From assembly GCA_047967505.1 (NCBI GenBank), contig CM106538.1: 64,000 nucleotides of DNA; one strand, given 5' to 3'. The notes under the pieces were generated by a model, which had not been told where the DNA came from, searched no databases, and was given only the letters and a program-made list of their open reading frames with translations. This DNA is from Dipteris shenzhenensis (Eukaryota > Polypodiophyta > Polypodiopsida > Gleicheniales). Shown in pieces: positions 45,439 to 56,666 of this stretch; the stretch's first letter is position 1; each line of letters begins with the position of its first letter. Position numbers and translations under genes: made by a program.

Positions 45439-47381
45439 ATGCCGAGTAGTTATGAAACATTTGAAGGAGCTAGTGAGAGAACTAGGAGGTACTTGAGGAG
45501 AGTGGAGAAAAGACTTCCGGCAGACCAAACTCGGTACAAGAGGCATTACGTGCGACGTAAGTTTGCGAAGTCCTCAACTCGAGCACAAAGTGAGCCCATT
45601 GGAGCAATAGCTAGAGCAAGTAACTTCATCGACACTCTCATTGACTTGGATCAACAGGAACCCTAGTGGTCAGATCCGGACTCTGGAGAAGAAGAAGTAC
45701 AAAGCGGAGAACAGGTGAAAGAAGAGGGTACGAAGGATGAGGGCTGCTGAGGGGACTCATCTGCTCTCGCCTCGACCTCTGCTGGACAAGCTGCTACCTC
45801 ATCTGTTATGCATAGCTCCAGGCTCCTAGCTAATCTTTCTTCCACGTCTATCCCACTCGGGGGTACTTTTGCTCCGGCCATGCCTTTACCTGCCATGATG
45901 GTTTCATCTCCCTTTCCATCCACACCGGTGCTGCCTTTTCCACCACCTCCTTCCTTTCCTACTGCCTACTCATCCATGACTTCAACTCCGTCTCTCTTTC
46001 CCAGATGCTCTCCCATCCTCTTTAACCCCCACATCTTCTATGTTCTCACCCTTTCGCTCTACAACACCGAGAGCCTCTGCGTATGCACTACCATCTGTGT
46101 ACACTTCCTCTTGTACACTTCCTCTATGGCTACATCAGTAGTGACTTCCCCATTGTGGTCCTCCACAGGATACTCCACAGGAGGTGTTGTCGGTGTGGTC
46201 TCCTCCTCTGGGGCACTCACACTCATTCGGCCCCATCAGGACTCCCTCCAATTCTTGCATTTGGTTCAGCCTCTCGGGTGGGGATGGCCATTCTCAGTCC
46301 TACAGACAGAGCTAGACTTCTCGAGCTACTCAACAAGGTCCACGTGAAGACTCAAAAGTTCAAAGGCCACCTCCATGAGGATGTAGAAGCTCAGGTGAGG
46401 AAATTCCTCACAGCATGTAAAGCTAAAGATGTGGAGAATGAGCATGCGTTCCTTCACATCTTCCCCTCGCCATTGGAGGATGCCGCGGATGTATGGTACA
46501 GTCAATTTCCCCCTGACCACTTCGAGATGTGGATAGAACTAATGGAGGAATTCTTACGCACTTTCAAGTTGGAAAAATTCGAACACATGATTGTCCAAGA
46601 GTTATCCACTGACACCATGAAGCCTGGAGAAAGCATCTCTGAGATGTACACAAGGATGAGGGTCTTGGGGGCAATGATGTCTGTGCCACCTAATGATGCT
46701 GTCATGAGGGATGGTTTTTGAAAGCATTACCCCCTACCATTGCTATAAGGCTGGTTGATAAACTCCCTGAACATGCCTCACTTCAAGACTTCCTAAAAGT
46801 AGCTGTCAAGATGGAACGGTCACAACTAAGTTTTGCCCCATCAACGACTACGACTACCCAACTCCCAAGACAGGAGGGATCATCTGCATGGCAGCAACTC
46901 AAGAAGGAGCTAGAAGAAATCAAAGAAGGCTTGAAAGATAGAATAAAGGTGGATGGTCAGTCGTCCTTTGAGGCCTAGATTCGAAGCACAAAATGCAAGG
47001 GTTCTAACCATGGTTACAGGGAGTGCCCCTCCCAAGCGTAAGGTACCTACTTCTACCTCATTTTGTACATTTTGTGAGATCCATGGTGATGATGCCTCTG
47101 AGTGTAAGTACCTCAAAGGAGTAAGGAAGCTTCTTCTAGAGTATATCTCGGGGGAACCTCTAATTGCTGTAGTCAATAGAACGGTACCCATAACTTCTAG
47201 CCTAGCACCAGTACCTCCTGCTTCCCCTCTTGCACGAGCATCTGAGCCACCTCCTGCTCCTGTCATGCCACCTCCATTGCTTCCGACTCTCCCTTTTCTC
47301 CAAGCTCCTATGCCCAATTCAATTGGTGCCCCTTATCTCTATCCTCAGCCTTACTATGCACCGTACCAACCACCTATGTAA
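45439..47381 (+). pseudogene. Gypsy-type Gag remnant
   Basis: Starts MPSSYETFEGASERTRR at 45439. A Ser/Pro-rich linker follows (to ~46200), then a retrotransposon gag core (KAKDVENEHAFLHIFPSPLE, WYSQFPPDHF, FLRTFKLEKFEHMIV) at 46380-46720, more gag to 46978, and a Cys/His knuckle (CTFCEIHGDDASEC) near 47065-47110 with a Pro-rich tail. At least three frame changes break it. No protease, RT or integrase follows. Confidence 0.75.
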
Positions 47382-47639
47382 GGGATGTTGCAGCGAGGGT
47401 GGCTTGGGAGACCATTATTCTCCCTACATGTGAGCGGGCTTGCAGTGTAGACCATGGAGCGGGCTTGTAGTGGTACTTAGACCCCGACCCTCTGCTCTTG
47501 GCCCTAGGATCTTGGAGGTTGTGGTTATATGCAGGTGCACCTATCAAGTGCTTGCAGGGGGACCCAGGAGAGTGGGAGTGGATAGATCATGGGCACCGAG
47601 AGAGGGGGATTCCCTTCTTTCGTTTCACGGTTGGTAATG

Positions 47640-48475
47640 CCAGGAGAAATCCCTCAGAAATAGAAAGATCACTCTTTTCTTTTGGCTTTCTATTCATAGA
47701 GGGATTGCAGTGAACCTGTGGAGATCACGATTTGGGGCTGATCCCACTTGCCCTCGCTGTCATTCTGCAGAGGAGTCAATGCGACATTGCCTTTGGGACT
47801 GCACTCAGGCGAGGATTGTTTGGAAAGGGGTTGCTCGGATACTCAGCATTTTTCATGCTTCATTGGACACCTCTTGGGAGATTTTGGCTAGCATTTCCTC
47901 CTGGCACATTTGGAGAGCCAGGTGTACAGAGGGCTTGGATGGCACCCAGATACACCCATCATTTGGACTGACACGGTTCACACTTTGATAGCCATATGGG
48001 CTAGCATGCAGGGCCCTTTGGGACTGCACTCAGGCGAGGATTGTTTGGAAAGGGGTTGCTCGGATACTCAGCATTTTTCATGCTTCATTGGACACCTCTT
48101 GGGAGATTTTGGCTAGCATTTCCTCCTGGCACATTTGGAGAGCCAGGTGTACAGAGGGCTTGGATGGCACCCAGATACACCCATCACAGGTGTTCACGGG
48201 TATTTGGACTGACACGGTTCACACTTTGATAGCCATATGGGCTAGCATGCAGGGCCCTTCATGGGCAGCCTCTTCTAGAAGGCTGTATTTCTTCGAGTTT
48301 GGAGGGGTTCTCTGCATTTCTCGGAGGTTTCTACCATATTGAGATGGTAGCATCAGCCCCAATTCTTTCTTTTTGGCTCTTGAGCTTTTCATGCATTGCC
48401 TGGTGTATCGCGTATGGAGCTTGCTCTAACGGTTTTCTTTAATACTTAATAGAAGTCTTGTTTTGCAAAAAAATA
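47640..48475 (+). mobile_element. LINE tail (subfamily B) with internal tandem duplication
   Basis: zf-RVT finger (CPRCHSAEESMRHCLWDC), C-terminal region, 3' UTR hairpins, A-rich end. A 225-bp segment starting at 47791 is repeated from 48016, nearly identical except for an ~18-bp piece (acaggtgttcacgggt) present only in the second copy. Confidence 0.88.
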
Positions 48476-48654
48476 AAAGTTTGTAAGTGGTTGGACATGC
48501 CTATTTTTCATTGCCAAGCTTATCCCAAGTGGCGGAGTCTACTTGGCCACTTTGGAAGGCAGACTCCTACCAGCACCAGTGAATGGGTCACGCATCAAGA
48601 GGTACCATGATCAATGAGGAAACACCCTCCTAGTCCTTGTATTTACACTCTTGC

Positions 48655-49170
48655 CTTCTCCTTTCCTAGTGACATCTTCTCCTTCTGAGTGCCACTTTCT
48701 CTCTCTACAAGGATCCTCCTCTCTCCACATGGTGTCACTTTCTCTTTGTACATGGGTCCTCCTCTCTCCACATGGTGCCACTTTCTCTCTCTACATGGGT
48801 CCTCTCTGCACCTGGTGCCACTTTCTCTCTTTACATGGGTCCTCTTTTCACCCCATGCCACTTTCTCTCTCTAAGTGAGGCCTCCATTTTTCACTCCATG
48901 CGACTTTCTCTCTCTAAGTGCGACCTCCCCTTTTCACCCCGTGCCACTTTCTCTCTCTAAGTGAGGCCTCCCTTTTTCACCCCGTGCCACTTTCTCTCTA
49001 TAAGTGCGACCTCCTCTTTTCATCCCTTGCCACTTTCTCTCTCTAAGTGCGATCTCCCTTTCACTCAATGTCACATTCTCTCTCTAAGTGAGGCCTCCTC
49101 TTTTCATCCCGTGTCACTTTCTCTCTCTAATTGCGGCCTCCCCTTTTCATCACGTGTCACTTTCTCCTTC
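48655..49170 (+). repeat. Minisatellite 1, ~43-bp unit
   Basis: About 11-12 copies built on ccactttctctctctaagtg plus ttttcaccccgtg. Early copies have the variant ctccacatggtgccac with tacatgggt. Confidence 0.93.
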
Positions 49171-49955
49171 CCTTTCCACCCTCTGTCCACCCCCTACCTC
49201 TCACTTACAAACTCCTTCTCTTTTCACCCTCTGTCCACCTCTACCTCTCTCTTACAAAACCCTTCTCTTTCCACCCTATGTCCAATCCCCCACCTCTCTC
49301 TTACAAACCCCTTCTCTTTCAATCATCTGTCCACCCCCTACCTCTCTCTTACAAACTCCTTCTCTTTCAACCCTCTGTCCACCTCTACCTCTCTCTTACA
49401 AAAACCTTCCCTTTTCACCCTCTGTCCAACCCCCTACCTCTCTCTTACAAACACCTTCTCTCTCCATCCTATGTTAACCCCCCACCTCTCTCTTACAAAC
49501 CCTTCTCTTTCCACCCTATGTCTAACCCCCCATCTCTCTCTTACAAAATCCTTCTCTTTCCACCCTGTGTCTAACCCCCCACCTCTCTCTTACAAACCAC
49601 TTCTCTTTCCACCCTTTGTCACCCCCTACCTCTCTCTTACAAACTCCTCTTTCCACCCTCTATCCATCTCTACCTCTCTCTTACAAAACCCTTCCCTTTC
49701 CACTCTATGTCCAACCCTCCACCTCTCTCTTACAAAACCCTTCTCTTTCCACCCTATGTCCACCCCCACCTCTCTCTTACCAAAACCCTTCTCTTTCCAA
49801 ACTATGGCCAACCCCCCCACCTCTCTATTACAAAACTCTTCTCTTTCCACTCTCTGTCCACCCCCCACCTCTCTCTCACAAAACGCTTCTCTTTCCACCC
49901 TCTGTCCATCTCCACGTCTCTTATAAAACTCGTCCCTTTCCACCCCATGTCACCT
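49171..49955 (+). repeat. Minisatellite 2, ~47-bp unit, with higher-order pattern
   Basis: About 16 copies of a unit built on cacctctctcttacaaa and ccttctctttccaccc. Unit types (tctgtccaccccctacc / tctgtccacctctacc / tatgtccaacccccc) recur in the order A-B-C at least three times. The long frames across it (up to 321 codons) are repeat products, not a gene. Confidence 0.92.
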
Positions 49956-51380
49956 TGCTATATTTAGCCCTATCCCTAGCGCTCCATCCAAGTTTGGCAT
50001 ATCTTCCCCTAAGTTTAGCATCTTCTTGCTATATTTAGCATCCCCTTCTAAATTTAGCCTCTCTTTGCTAAAATTAGCACTCAATTTAGCAGTTTCTCTC
50101 CTTGCTTCCTACTATCCCTACCTTTAGCTGTGGCAAATTCCCTTTGTGGATATCTCTCCACTTATTGCAGCTACCCCTCCTCTACTATCTCCTACCTCCA
50201 TCATCTACTTCCCCTCCTCTTTTTTTCACCTTTCCGCCACCTCTGCCTGTCACCTCCTCCTCCTCACCACCTTGATCTTATTGCTCCTACTGCTGGCACC
50301 CCTCCTTGTCTCGTACAAGCACCACTCCTCTTGCGCCCTTCCTTCCAGCAGCCTCCCCCTTGGCTGCACCCTTTCATCACTCCCTCCTGTGCCCTTCCTT
50401 TCAGCAGCCTCCCCTTGGCTGTGCCCTTTCTTCACTCCCTCTTGCGCCTTCCTTACAACAGCCACCCCCTTGGCTGGGCCCTTTCCTCACCATCCCCTCT
50501 CCCTTACAAGCTACCCTCTACTGCAGCCCCCTCTCCCTCCTCCCTCATCGCAGCAGCCCCCCCTCCCACTCCTCCCTCTCCTTCAACACAACCCCCCCTC
50601 CGACTCCTCCCTCTCGTGCAATGCACCCCCCCTCCCACCTCTCCTTCAACGCACCCCCCCCTCCCACTCCTCCCTCTCCTGCACCGCACCCCCCCTCCCA
50701 CTCCTGCCTCTCTTGCAACGCACCCCCCCCTCCCACTCCTCCCTCTCCTGCAATGCACCCCCCCCTCCCACTCCTGCCTCTCCTGCAACACCCCCCCCCT
50801 CCCACTCGTGCCTCTCCTACAACGCACCTTCCCCTCCCACTCTTGCCTCTCCCTCAACGCATTCTGCTCCCGCCCCCCCCCCCCCCCCCCGCCCCCCTCC
50901 CACTCTTGCCTCTGCTTCAACGCAACAACAACCCCCCCCCCCCCCCCCCCCCCCCCTCCCACTCCTCCCTCAGATCAATGCAACCCCCCGTCCCTCTCCC
51001 TCTCCTACCACTCCCCTCTTGGCTACTAATTCTTTCTCCTCTCTCCAGGCAATCTTCACACTCCTCTCCTGGGTCTCAATAGGCCCTTCGGCCATAGGCT
51101 CCTATCTTGTTGGCCTCGACATCAGCACCCCCTCTTCAGTCCTTGCCTCACCAGACCTCTTATCTTGTGGGCCTCGACATCAACACCCCCTCTTCAGTCC
51201 TTGCCTCTCCAGACCTCGACATCGACACCACCTCCTCACTCTTTGCCTCTCCATAGGGAGCATCGTTCATGCCTGCCCGTGCCCCTTTGCACAAGTACAA
51301 ACCCAAATTACCTCGAGATACTCTTCATTGACTTTCATACGGCTCGAACAGCCTGCAGAATCGGATCAGGATCACCCTCC
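49956..51380 (+). repeat. C/T-rich low-complexity region with ccctcccactcctgcctctc units
   Basis: 50540-50990 is a degenerate array of ~45-60 bp around cccccctcccactcctgcctc and tgcaacgca, with C runs over 15 nt. Overlapping Pro/Ser/Leu frames are compositional. It leads directly into the ORF at 51381. Confidence 0.85.
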
Positions 51381-52889
51381 ATGGCATCACCTGGCAAACG
51401 CACCGCAGATGACCAGGGTGCCGGTCCTACACCACAAAGCACTTCTAAACGCCCTCGAGCAGCTGCAGATTCATCTCCCTCCAACAAGATCACTATCATA
51501 TCATATGAGGAGCTATCCCCTTTTTCGAGTTCCTCTGATTCAGATCATGGAGGCTTTGACTATCTGCCCCCCGCAGGTACTATCAAGACACCATCCAAGG
51601 CATCTAGTGGGCAGAGTGGGCACAGTACCGGTGGCGGTGATTTGGCCCCACAAAGTACAGCTTGCGATCTTCCACCCCCTGCTTCATCTTCCTCGATCAT
51701 TCGGATGGTTTTCAAACCTTTCCTTGATCCCACACTCAAGCTGTCTAGCATCTTGTCACCTGGTGAGATAGCCCGCATGTATCTCACGGAGTTTGATGCT
51801 GTCACACTTCCCTCGGTGGACGTCCAAATGTGTACTGCGTTTATTCAGTCTTATGGCTTTGCAACAGACACATTTGGATTCTTGAATTCCCGTTATATGT
51901 TCACTCCTAGTCTCCTATCCACATATCTCCGTCTTCCCACACTCCCCTTTTTGCCACCTCACACCGACTCTTTCACATTCCTGTCCTTCTTGTTGACGTG
52001 TAAACCTCATCGCCGGGGACATGGATGCAAGAAGGTTCTTGAGGGAAACAACAAAGAGGCGCTTTTAGCGAGGTATTTGTTCACTCACTTCTACGTTGCT
52101 CCGGGACACTTCTTCATCACCAAGGTGATGCATTCTTCCCTAGACTCGATTCTCTCCGTCACTCCCTACGATTTCTCCTCACTCTTTTACTCTGCCTTTC
52201 GTAACACGGTCCGCAAGCGTCGGGGAACATATACCTGTACCTATGGGCCCCACCTCACCTTCTTACTTCACCAGTGGAAGGCCAACTCTCCTTCCATTGT
52301 CATAGGTCGCCTCCCTTCGTCATCCCTCTCCCCTCATGTCACCGCCTCTTCCATCTCTTCCACTGTCACTTTCACTCTCACTTCCCCAGTTCCTGCCTCC
52401 TCTCCTCTTTCGACAAGGAGGGCGCCTCGGCAAGCACAACTTAATGCAGTCTGCCCTGGAGCTTCTTCAGTACATTCTGTTACAAGTTCCGCATCAGTGA
52501 CATGTCTCGTATCTCCATCAATCACTTCGCCAGTGTCCATGCCCGTGCTCGGACTTGCATCTCCATCAGTCACACTTATCCAGGCTTCTCCAGGGACCTC
52601 CAGAGTTTCAGTGGGTCCAGTTGCACCAGGTACACCCCCTGTTGTACCAGTGACGAAGGGTGTTGTATCAGTGACTTCCTCGAAAAGTGTATTTTTGCGA
52701 AGGACTGTAGCTGTTTCATCTTACCTCACCACCACTTTCACCGATGCAGTCATCACCACAGTTCAGGTGACCTCTGACCATGTGTTGGACCTGAATCTTA
52801 CTCTAGGCCCTGGCTCCCACGGGCTTTCTAAGGGGCTGTCTTCTCAAGGCGTACTTCACATTTCGGCCTCCCCACCACAACCACCATAG
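51381..52889 (+). CDS. Putative plant transposon-type accessory protein, 502 aa
   Basis: The frame is open upstream, but I chose the ATG at 51381 (ccATGGc context), where composition changes from Pro-rich repeat to ordinary protein. N-terminus MASPGKRTADDQGAG with a basic STSKRPRA motif (possible nuclear signal). Globular region ~aa 110-300 includes FKPFLDPTLKLSSILSPGE, FTPSLLSTYLRLPTLPFLPP, LARYLFTHFYVAPGHFF and HLTFLLHQW. C-terminus is Ser/Thr/Val-rich. The L-L-x-x-Y-L-x-L-P motif followed by a helical segment recalls the 'putative plant transposon protein' domain of retroelement accessory ORFs. Function unknown. Similarity is from memory and needs a profile search. Confidence 0.55.
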   Translation: MASPGKRTADDQGAGPTPQSTSKRPRAAADSSPSNKITIISYEELSPFSSSSDSDHGGFDYLPPAGTIKTPSKASSGQSGHSTGGGDLAPQSTACDLPPPASSSSIIRMVFKPFLDPTLKLSSILSPGEIARMYLTEFDAVTLPSVDVQMCTAFIQSYGFATDTFGFLNSRYMFTPSLLSTYLRLPTLPFLPPHTDSFTFLSFLLTCKPHRRGHGCKKVLEGNNKEALLARYLFTHFYVAPGHFFITKVMHSSLDSILSVTPYDFSSLFYSAFRNTVRKRRGTYTCTYGPHLTFLLHQWKANSPSIVIGRLPSSSLSPHVTASSISSTVTFTLTSPVPASSPLSTRRAPRQAQLNAVCPGASSVHSVTSSASVTCLVSPSITSPVSMPVLGLASPSVTLIQASPGTSRVSVGPVAPGTPPVVPVTKGVVSVTSSKSVFLRRTVAVSSYLTTTFTDAVITTVQVTSDHVLDLNLTLGPGSHGLSKGLSSQGVLHISASPPQPP

Positions 52890-54829
52890 GGCAGAGACAG
52901 GAGCAGAGACCGGAGTGGGAGCCCCTCCCCAGGAGATCTCCATCAACCACTTCAGCATTAGAGGAGGTATTTGAGGGAGGGAGTTTGCGCAAGTTTGCGG
53001 ATTGCCCACCCCTTCATCTAAATGATATGTTCACATCTTACATAGCTGCTTCATCAGGTCCACCGCTTTTAAATGTTTCCCTTGTGGAAAAACAGAATGA
53101 AGATTACAAAAGAATAATATATGTTCTTCACAGGAAACACTCACCAGTATGTGGGAAAGAGGAGGATCTAAATCAAATCTTCACCATTCCTTTGTAGAAA
53201 TGCCTCCCATAGAACAGGAAGACCTCGAGGGCCTCGACATGTGTGCATTTAGATCAATTGGCACTTTGTGTTTTCTTCTATGTTTGATAAGAGTTTGAGT
53301 ATCAAGTGATAGCCTAGCGGCTCTCACTTATTTCTATTTTCTAGGATATTGTATGGGATTGAGAGGATGAGTGGGATGGATCATTGTAAATACCATGTGT
53401 ATGAATAATAAATACCTCGGTATGGGGTGAGAGTTATTTGTGTATGGGATATTACGGGGTTTTTAGAAAATAGGAAGAGTGAGTCATATAAAGAGGTGGG
53501 CTCATGTCCATGTGTTCCAATAATATAAGAGAGATCACAAGCCAAGCGTGTGGGAAGAGTGTGGAGTCAAGAGGAATCCTTCTAGAATTCCTATGTCGAA
53601 TAAGGAGAATGTGGACATATGGAAAGGAGAGGGTCTCTATGGGCTCCATGTGGGGAGACTCTTGACTTTCTCAATATTTTAGAGTCTTGAGCATCTTTTG
53701 GTGGGACACATGGCAAGAGTAGCCAAAAAGAACATGGATGGTGACATATGGGCTTAGGTGATTGATGGGGAAAGGAATCTACAGGCAGCAATTGTGAATG
53801 GGTGAAGGAGGGTGATAAAATCTCTATAAAAGGAGCCCTCCTCTCCCTTATTCAACATCTCTTCCACCATTAGGCCTCATGTTGCTGTAGCTCTAGTCTC
53901 CTCAATCCTCTTCCATGAGCCTTCTCTCCCTCTTGTACATATTCTCTTATGTAGACTCTTGAGTCCATCTCTCTCTAGTTCATTCTCTCTCTATGAGTAG
54001 TCTTGGAGCTTCCGCTTCCTTTTGTACGTATGAAATCTTTTCTTCTCCCTTGTGTTTGTACTATTTTGAGTTGCATTGGAGTGGAGTCTCACTCTATTGG
54101 TAATGAAGTCACTTCAGGTTCTCTCTCTTGAGTGTCTCTTCTCTTTTTCCATTGTTTTCTCTTCCAAAGTGCTCAAAAGTGTTGTCTATTTGGCTGCTCA
54201 TTGCGCATACATGGTTTATCTATTTCCCAAGTCACAAAGGGAGCTCTTCCTTCTTTCCTAGGCGACCTCTATGGGACTTCGATTGTTGATAAAGTCTAAT
54301 CCTGGAGGTAGTATTCTCCCAAGTCGGCACCAGTAGAAGGAGTAGGTGTTTTTCATGACAGTTTGACCCCTTGTCAGTATTTTGGTCATAACTTTTCGCT
54401 CGATGGTCCGATTTGAATGAAACTTATATCAGCACGAAGCTCTCTTCAAGGAGCATCATCCTATGTCTTCAGTTATTGTATTAGATGTCTAACAAAAAAT
54501 CTATGACTCTCTGTGTGTGACTGTTTCTTTTTCAGATAGTTTTTTACCCCCGCCCAGTAAACTGCCCATATCTTTCCGATCGCTTCTTTGTTTCTTATGA
54601 AACTTGTATCAGAGCGAAGCCCATTTAAGGCACATCTCGGTAGATGTTTGAATATTTGATATCATGTCTCTAATGAAAGTTATAGGCCTCTGTGTCTAAT
54701 GACAGTTTACAGAGTGTTTTGAGCTAATTGTAAAGATATCTATGAAGGAGTTGCAATGTTTCTCCGGAACCTACCCATCCGACCCAATTAGCCCCTTCAA
54801 ACTCCTCGATATACATCAGTTCGTGTCAT
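52890..54829. other. Non-coding region with TATA-like box and LTR-like features
   Basis: A TATAAAAG at 53825-53832 in ctctataaaaggagccctcc is followed by CT-rich sequence, as in plant LTR promoters. A loose internal repeat occurs at 54380-54680 (gaaacttatatcagcacgaagc vs gaaacttgtatcagagcgaagc). A 66-codon frame near 52985 is unrecognised. No second LTR was found. Confidence 0.35.
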
Positions 54830-56022
54830 GTTGAGCCGCAAGATCTTCTTTCAACAATGTATCGCTCTTCTCTTTGGCGCAGACCGGCTTGCTGAGATTA
54901 TGGCCTCCGCTGATCTTTTCCTTCTTGCTATGCTTGAGTACAACATCACTTGGGATGTTACCATCTTCATTCTCATATAAGGGAGGATAGTACGGTGTGG
55001 TCTCTTGGTATAAAAGCTTCTTTTTAATGTCCCTTTCCTAGTGATGAATATCTCTATTACTTAGTTCGAAAGCAATAGGAAGTGAAGAGGTGCGTAAAGT
55101 TTATTATTCCCAACTTCATGTCACAACATCTACAAGCAACTTGTCGACGGAGGAAGAGGGAGCTCTCCCTGACATGTTTGAGGAATTGGGGGACGTGATT
55201 AATTTGGCTGAAAGGATGAATTATAGCGATAGGTACGCTTGGATGAAGAGGTCCTTACATCTTGCTCAGCATATCATGGATTACACTTTCACGCAGCTGG
55301 GGACAACACTCTTTAATTCCACAGGTTATGCTCATAAGCTCCTCTCCCAGCAACAATATTTGAAGTTAGAATTTGAGAGAGCTCAAGCAGCCCACCAGCA
55401 GCGCGCCACAAAGGTGACACTTCGGCAACAGGAGGAAAGGTGGCAAAAAGAGAAGGACTCAGCTATTCACGAGCGTGACATTGCTTGAAATATTCAGCAG
55501 GCTGTCCTTGAGGATCGTCTCCATAGTCACAAGCAGGAATGGAAAGCAGAAATGACAACAGTACGCCGCCAGCATGCAGCAGCTCTTGCAACTTTGGAAA
55601 GCCAGCATGTCACAAAGGTGACTAGATTTCAGCAGGAGCTCACACAGTTAAAGGAATCATTGTCTTTCTTAGAGATTGCCCAGGAAAAATCAGAATCTAG
55701 AGTGGCTGAATTAGAAAGGAAGCGTTCATCCATGGAGGAAGAATTGATAGACCTTCGGACACAGTTGGCCACCCTTCAAATTTCCCGGTCCAGCTTGCAA
55801 GGGCAAAAGGATCATTACTACCGGTGATACCACCAGTATAAAACCGAGTATGAAAATCTGAGAAATGTGATGGACACGATTGAGGATGAGGAGGAAACAA
55901 ACTATCTAGAGCTACATATGACTGGGGCAGAGCAAATGGGTGAGCAAAAGGCCAGATAGCTACATACGAAGGCAGAAGAGGAGAAGGCAGAGAAGAAGGC
56001 TACTCATGACCTCCCTCAGTGA
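54830..56022 (+). pseudogene. Broken coiled-coil ORF, likely part of the accessory gene
   Basis: 54834-54990 encodes KIFFQQCIALLFGADRLAEI and LFLLAMLEYNITWDVTIF, then stops. 55090-56022 continues in pieces: MFEELGDVINLAERMNYSDR, then long heptad-rich Gln/Glu/Lys coiled coil (ESQHVTKVTRFQQELTQLKE, SRVAELERKRSSMEEELIDL) with stops near 55486 and 55825. A globular part followed by a coiled coil fits a C-terminal extension of a transposon accessory protein such as 51381-52889, with unclear linkage. Confidence 0.5.
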
Positions 56023-56357
56023 TTTGATACATGGGTTTTTTTGGTTTTTTTTGCATTGTTAGATTTTTGCCAGGTTGCTTAGCTCTCAATGTAAATATCA
56101 GGGTGTTCTATCTCAGGATGTATTCAGTTTTTTTGCTGCAATTTTCTATGCTGTCCATTATCAAGCAGCAATTTATTTTCACAATTACATTTTAATATAA
56201 ATTTTGGAATTACTCGCACGGCCAGCCACATGGTGTGTAACATTTTCTTTTCTTACTCCATCACCATATCAATGGTTTGTAAGTTCTTTCTTCTTTTGAC
56301 GGGTTCCCTCCTCCATTTCTATTCACGGGGACGGTGAATGATAGTGGTAGGGAAAAC
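56023..56357. other. Non-coding, ends in purine-rich stretch
   Basis: AT-rich sequence. ggtagggaaaac (56346-56357) directly before TGTTAC could be a polypurine tract. Confidence 0.4.
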
Positions 56358-56666
56358 TGTTACAATAGAAACACCCTTGACAACATGACGACAGGCGTTG
56401 ATCACATGACGACAGGCGTTGACCACATGACGACAGGCATTGACCACATATTGACCATGTGTCAACACAGGTCCGTCACACGACACGAGGAGTTGACCAC
56501 ACGGGTTCATCCAGGAGTACTATCCGAGGGAACCACGCATCGACACATGTCAACCACAGGTCGACCAGGACTATCATGCCCATGGCGATCTCATCGAGAG
56601 CTGCGCACATGGAGAGTGAGCTTAGCACATGGAGGAGTCAAGAGTATTTGCAGTCACACAGTGGTT
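56358..56666 (+). repeat. 309-bp dispersed repeat, right copy (possible 3' LTR start)
   Basis: Partner of 44298-44606. It is cut after cacagtggtt by LINE copy g. The left copy continues cagtggtgcggtg, which is not found further right. Confidence 0.8.

Noticed and set aside
48655-49955. Regular repeats that look array-like, as in CRISPR
   Set aside because: Units are directly adjacent, with no unique spacers, and the genome is clearly a plant's.
48961-50038. Long Pro/Ser/Leu open frames in three overlapping phases
   Set aside because: They are readings of the minisatellites. All phases stay open because the unit lacks stop trinucleotides, and there is no protein-level conservation.
53823-53835. 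TATA box of a host gene
   Set aside because: The downstream sequence has no recognisable host exon; LTR-like context is more likely, and evidence is too thin for a promoter call.
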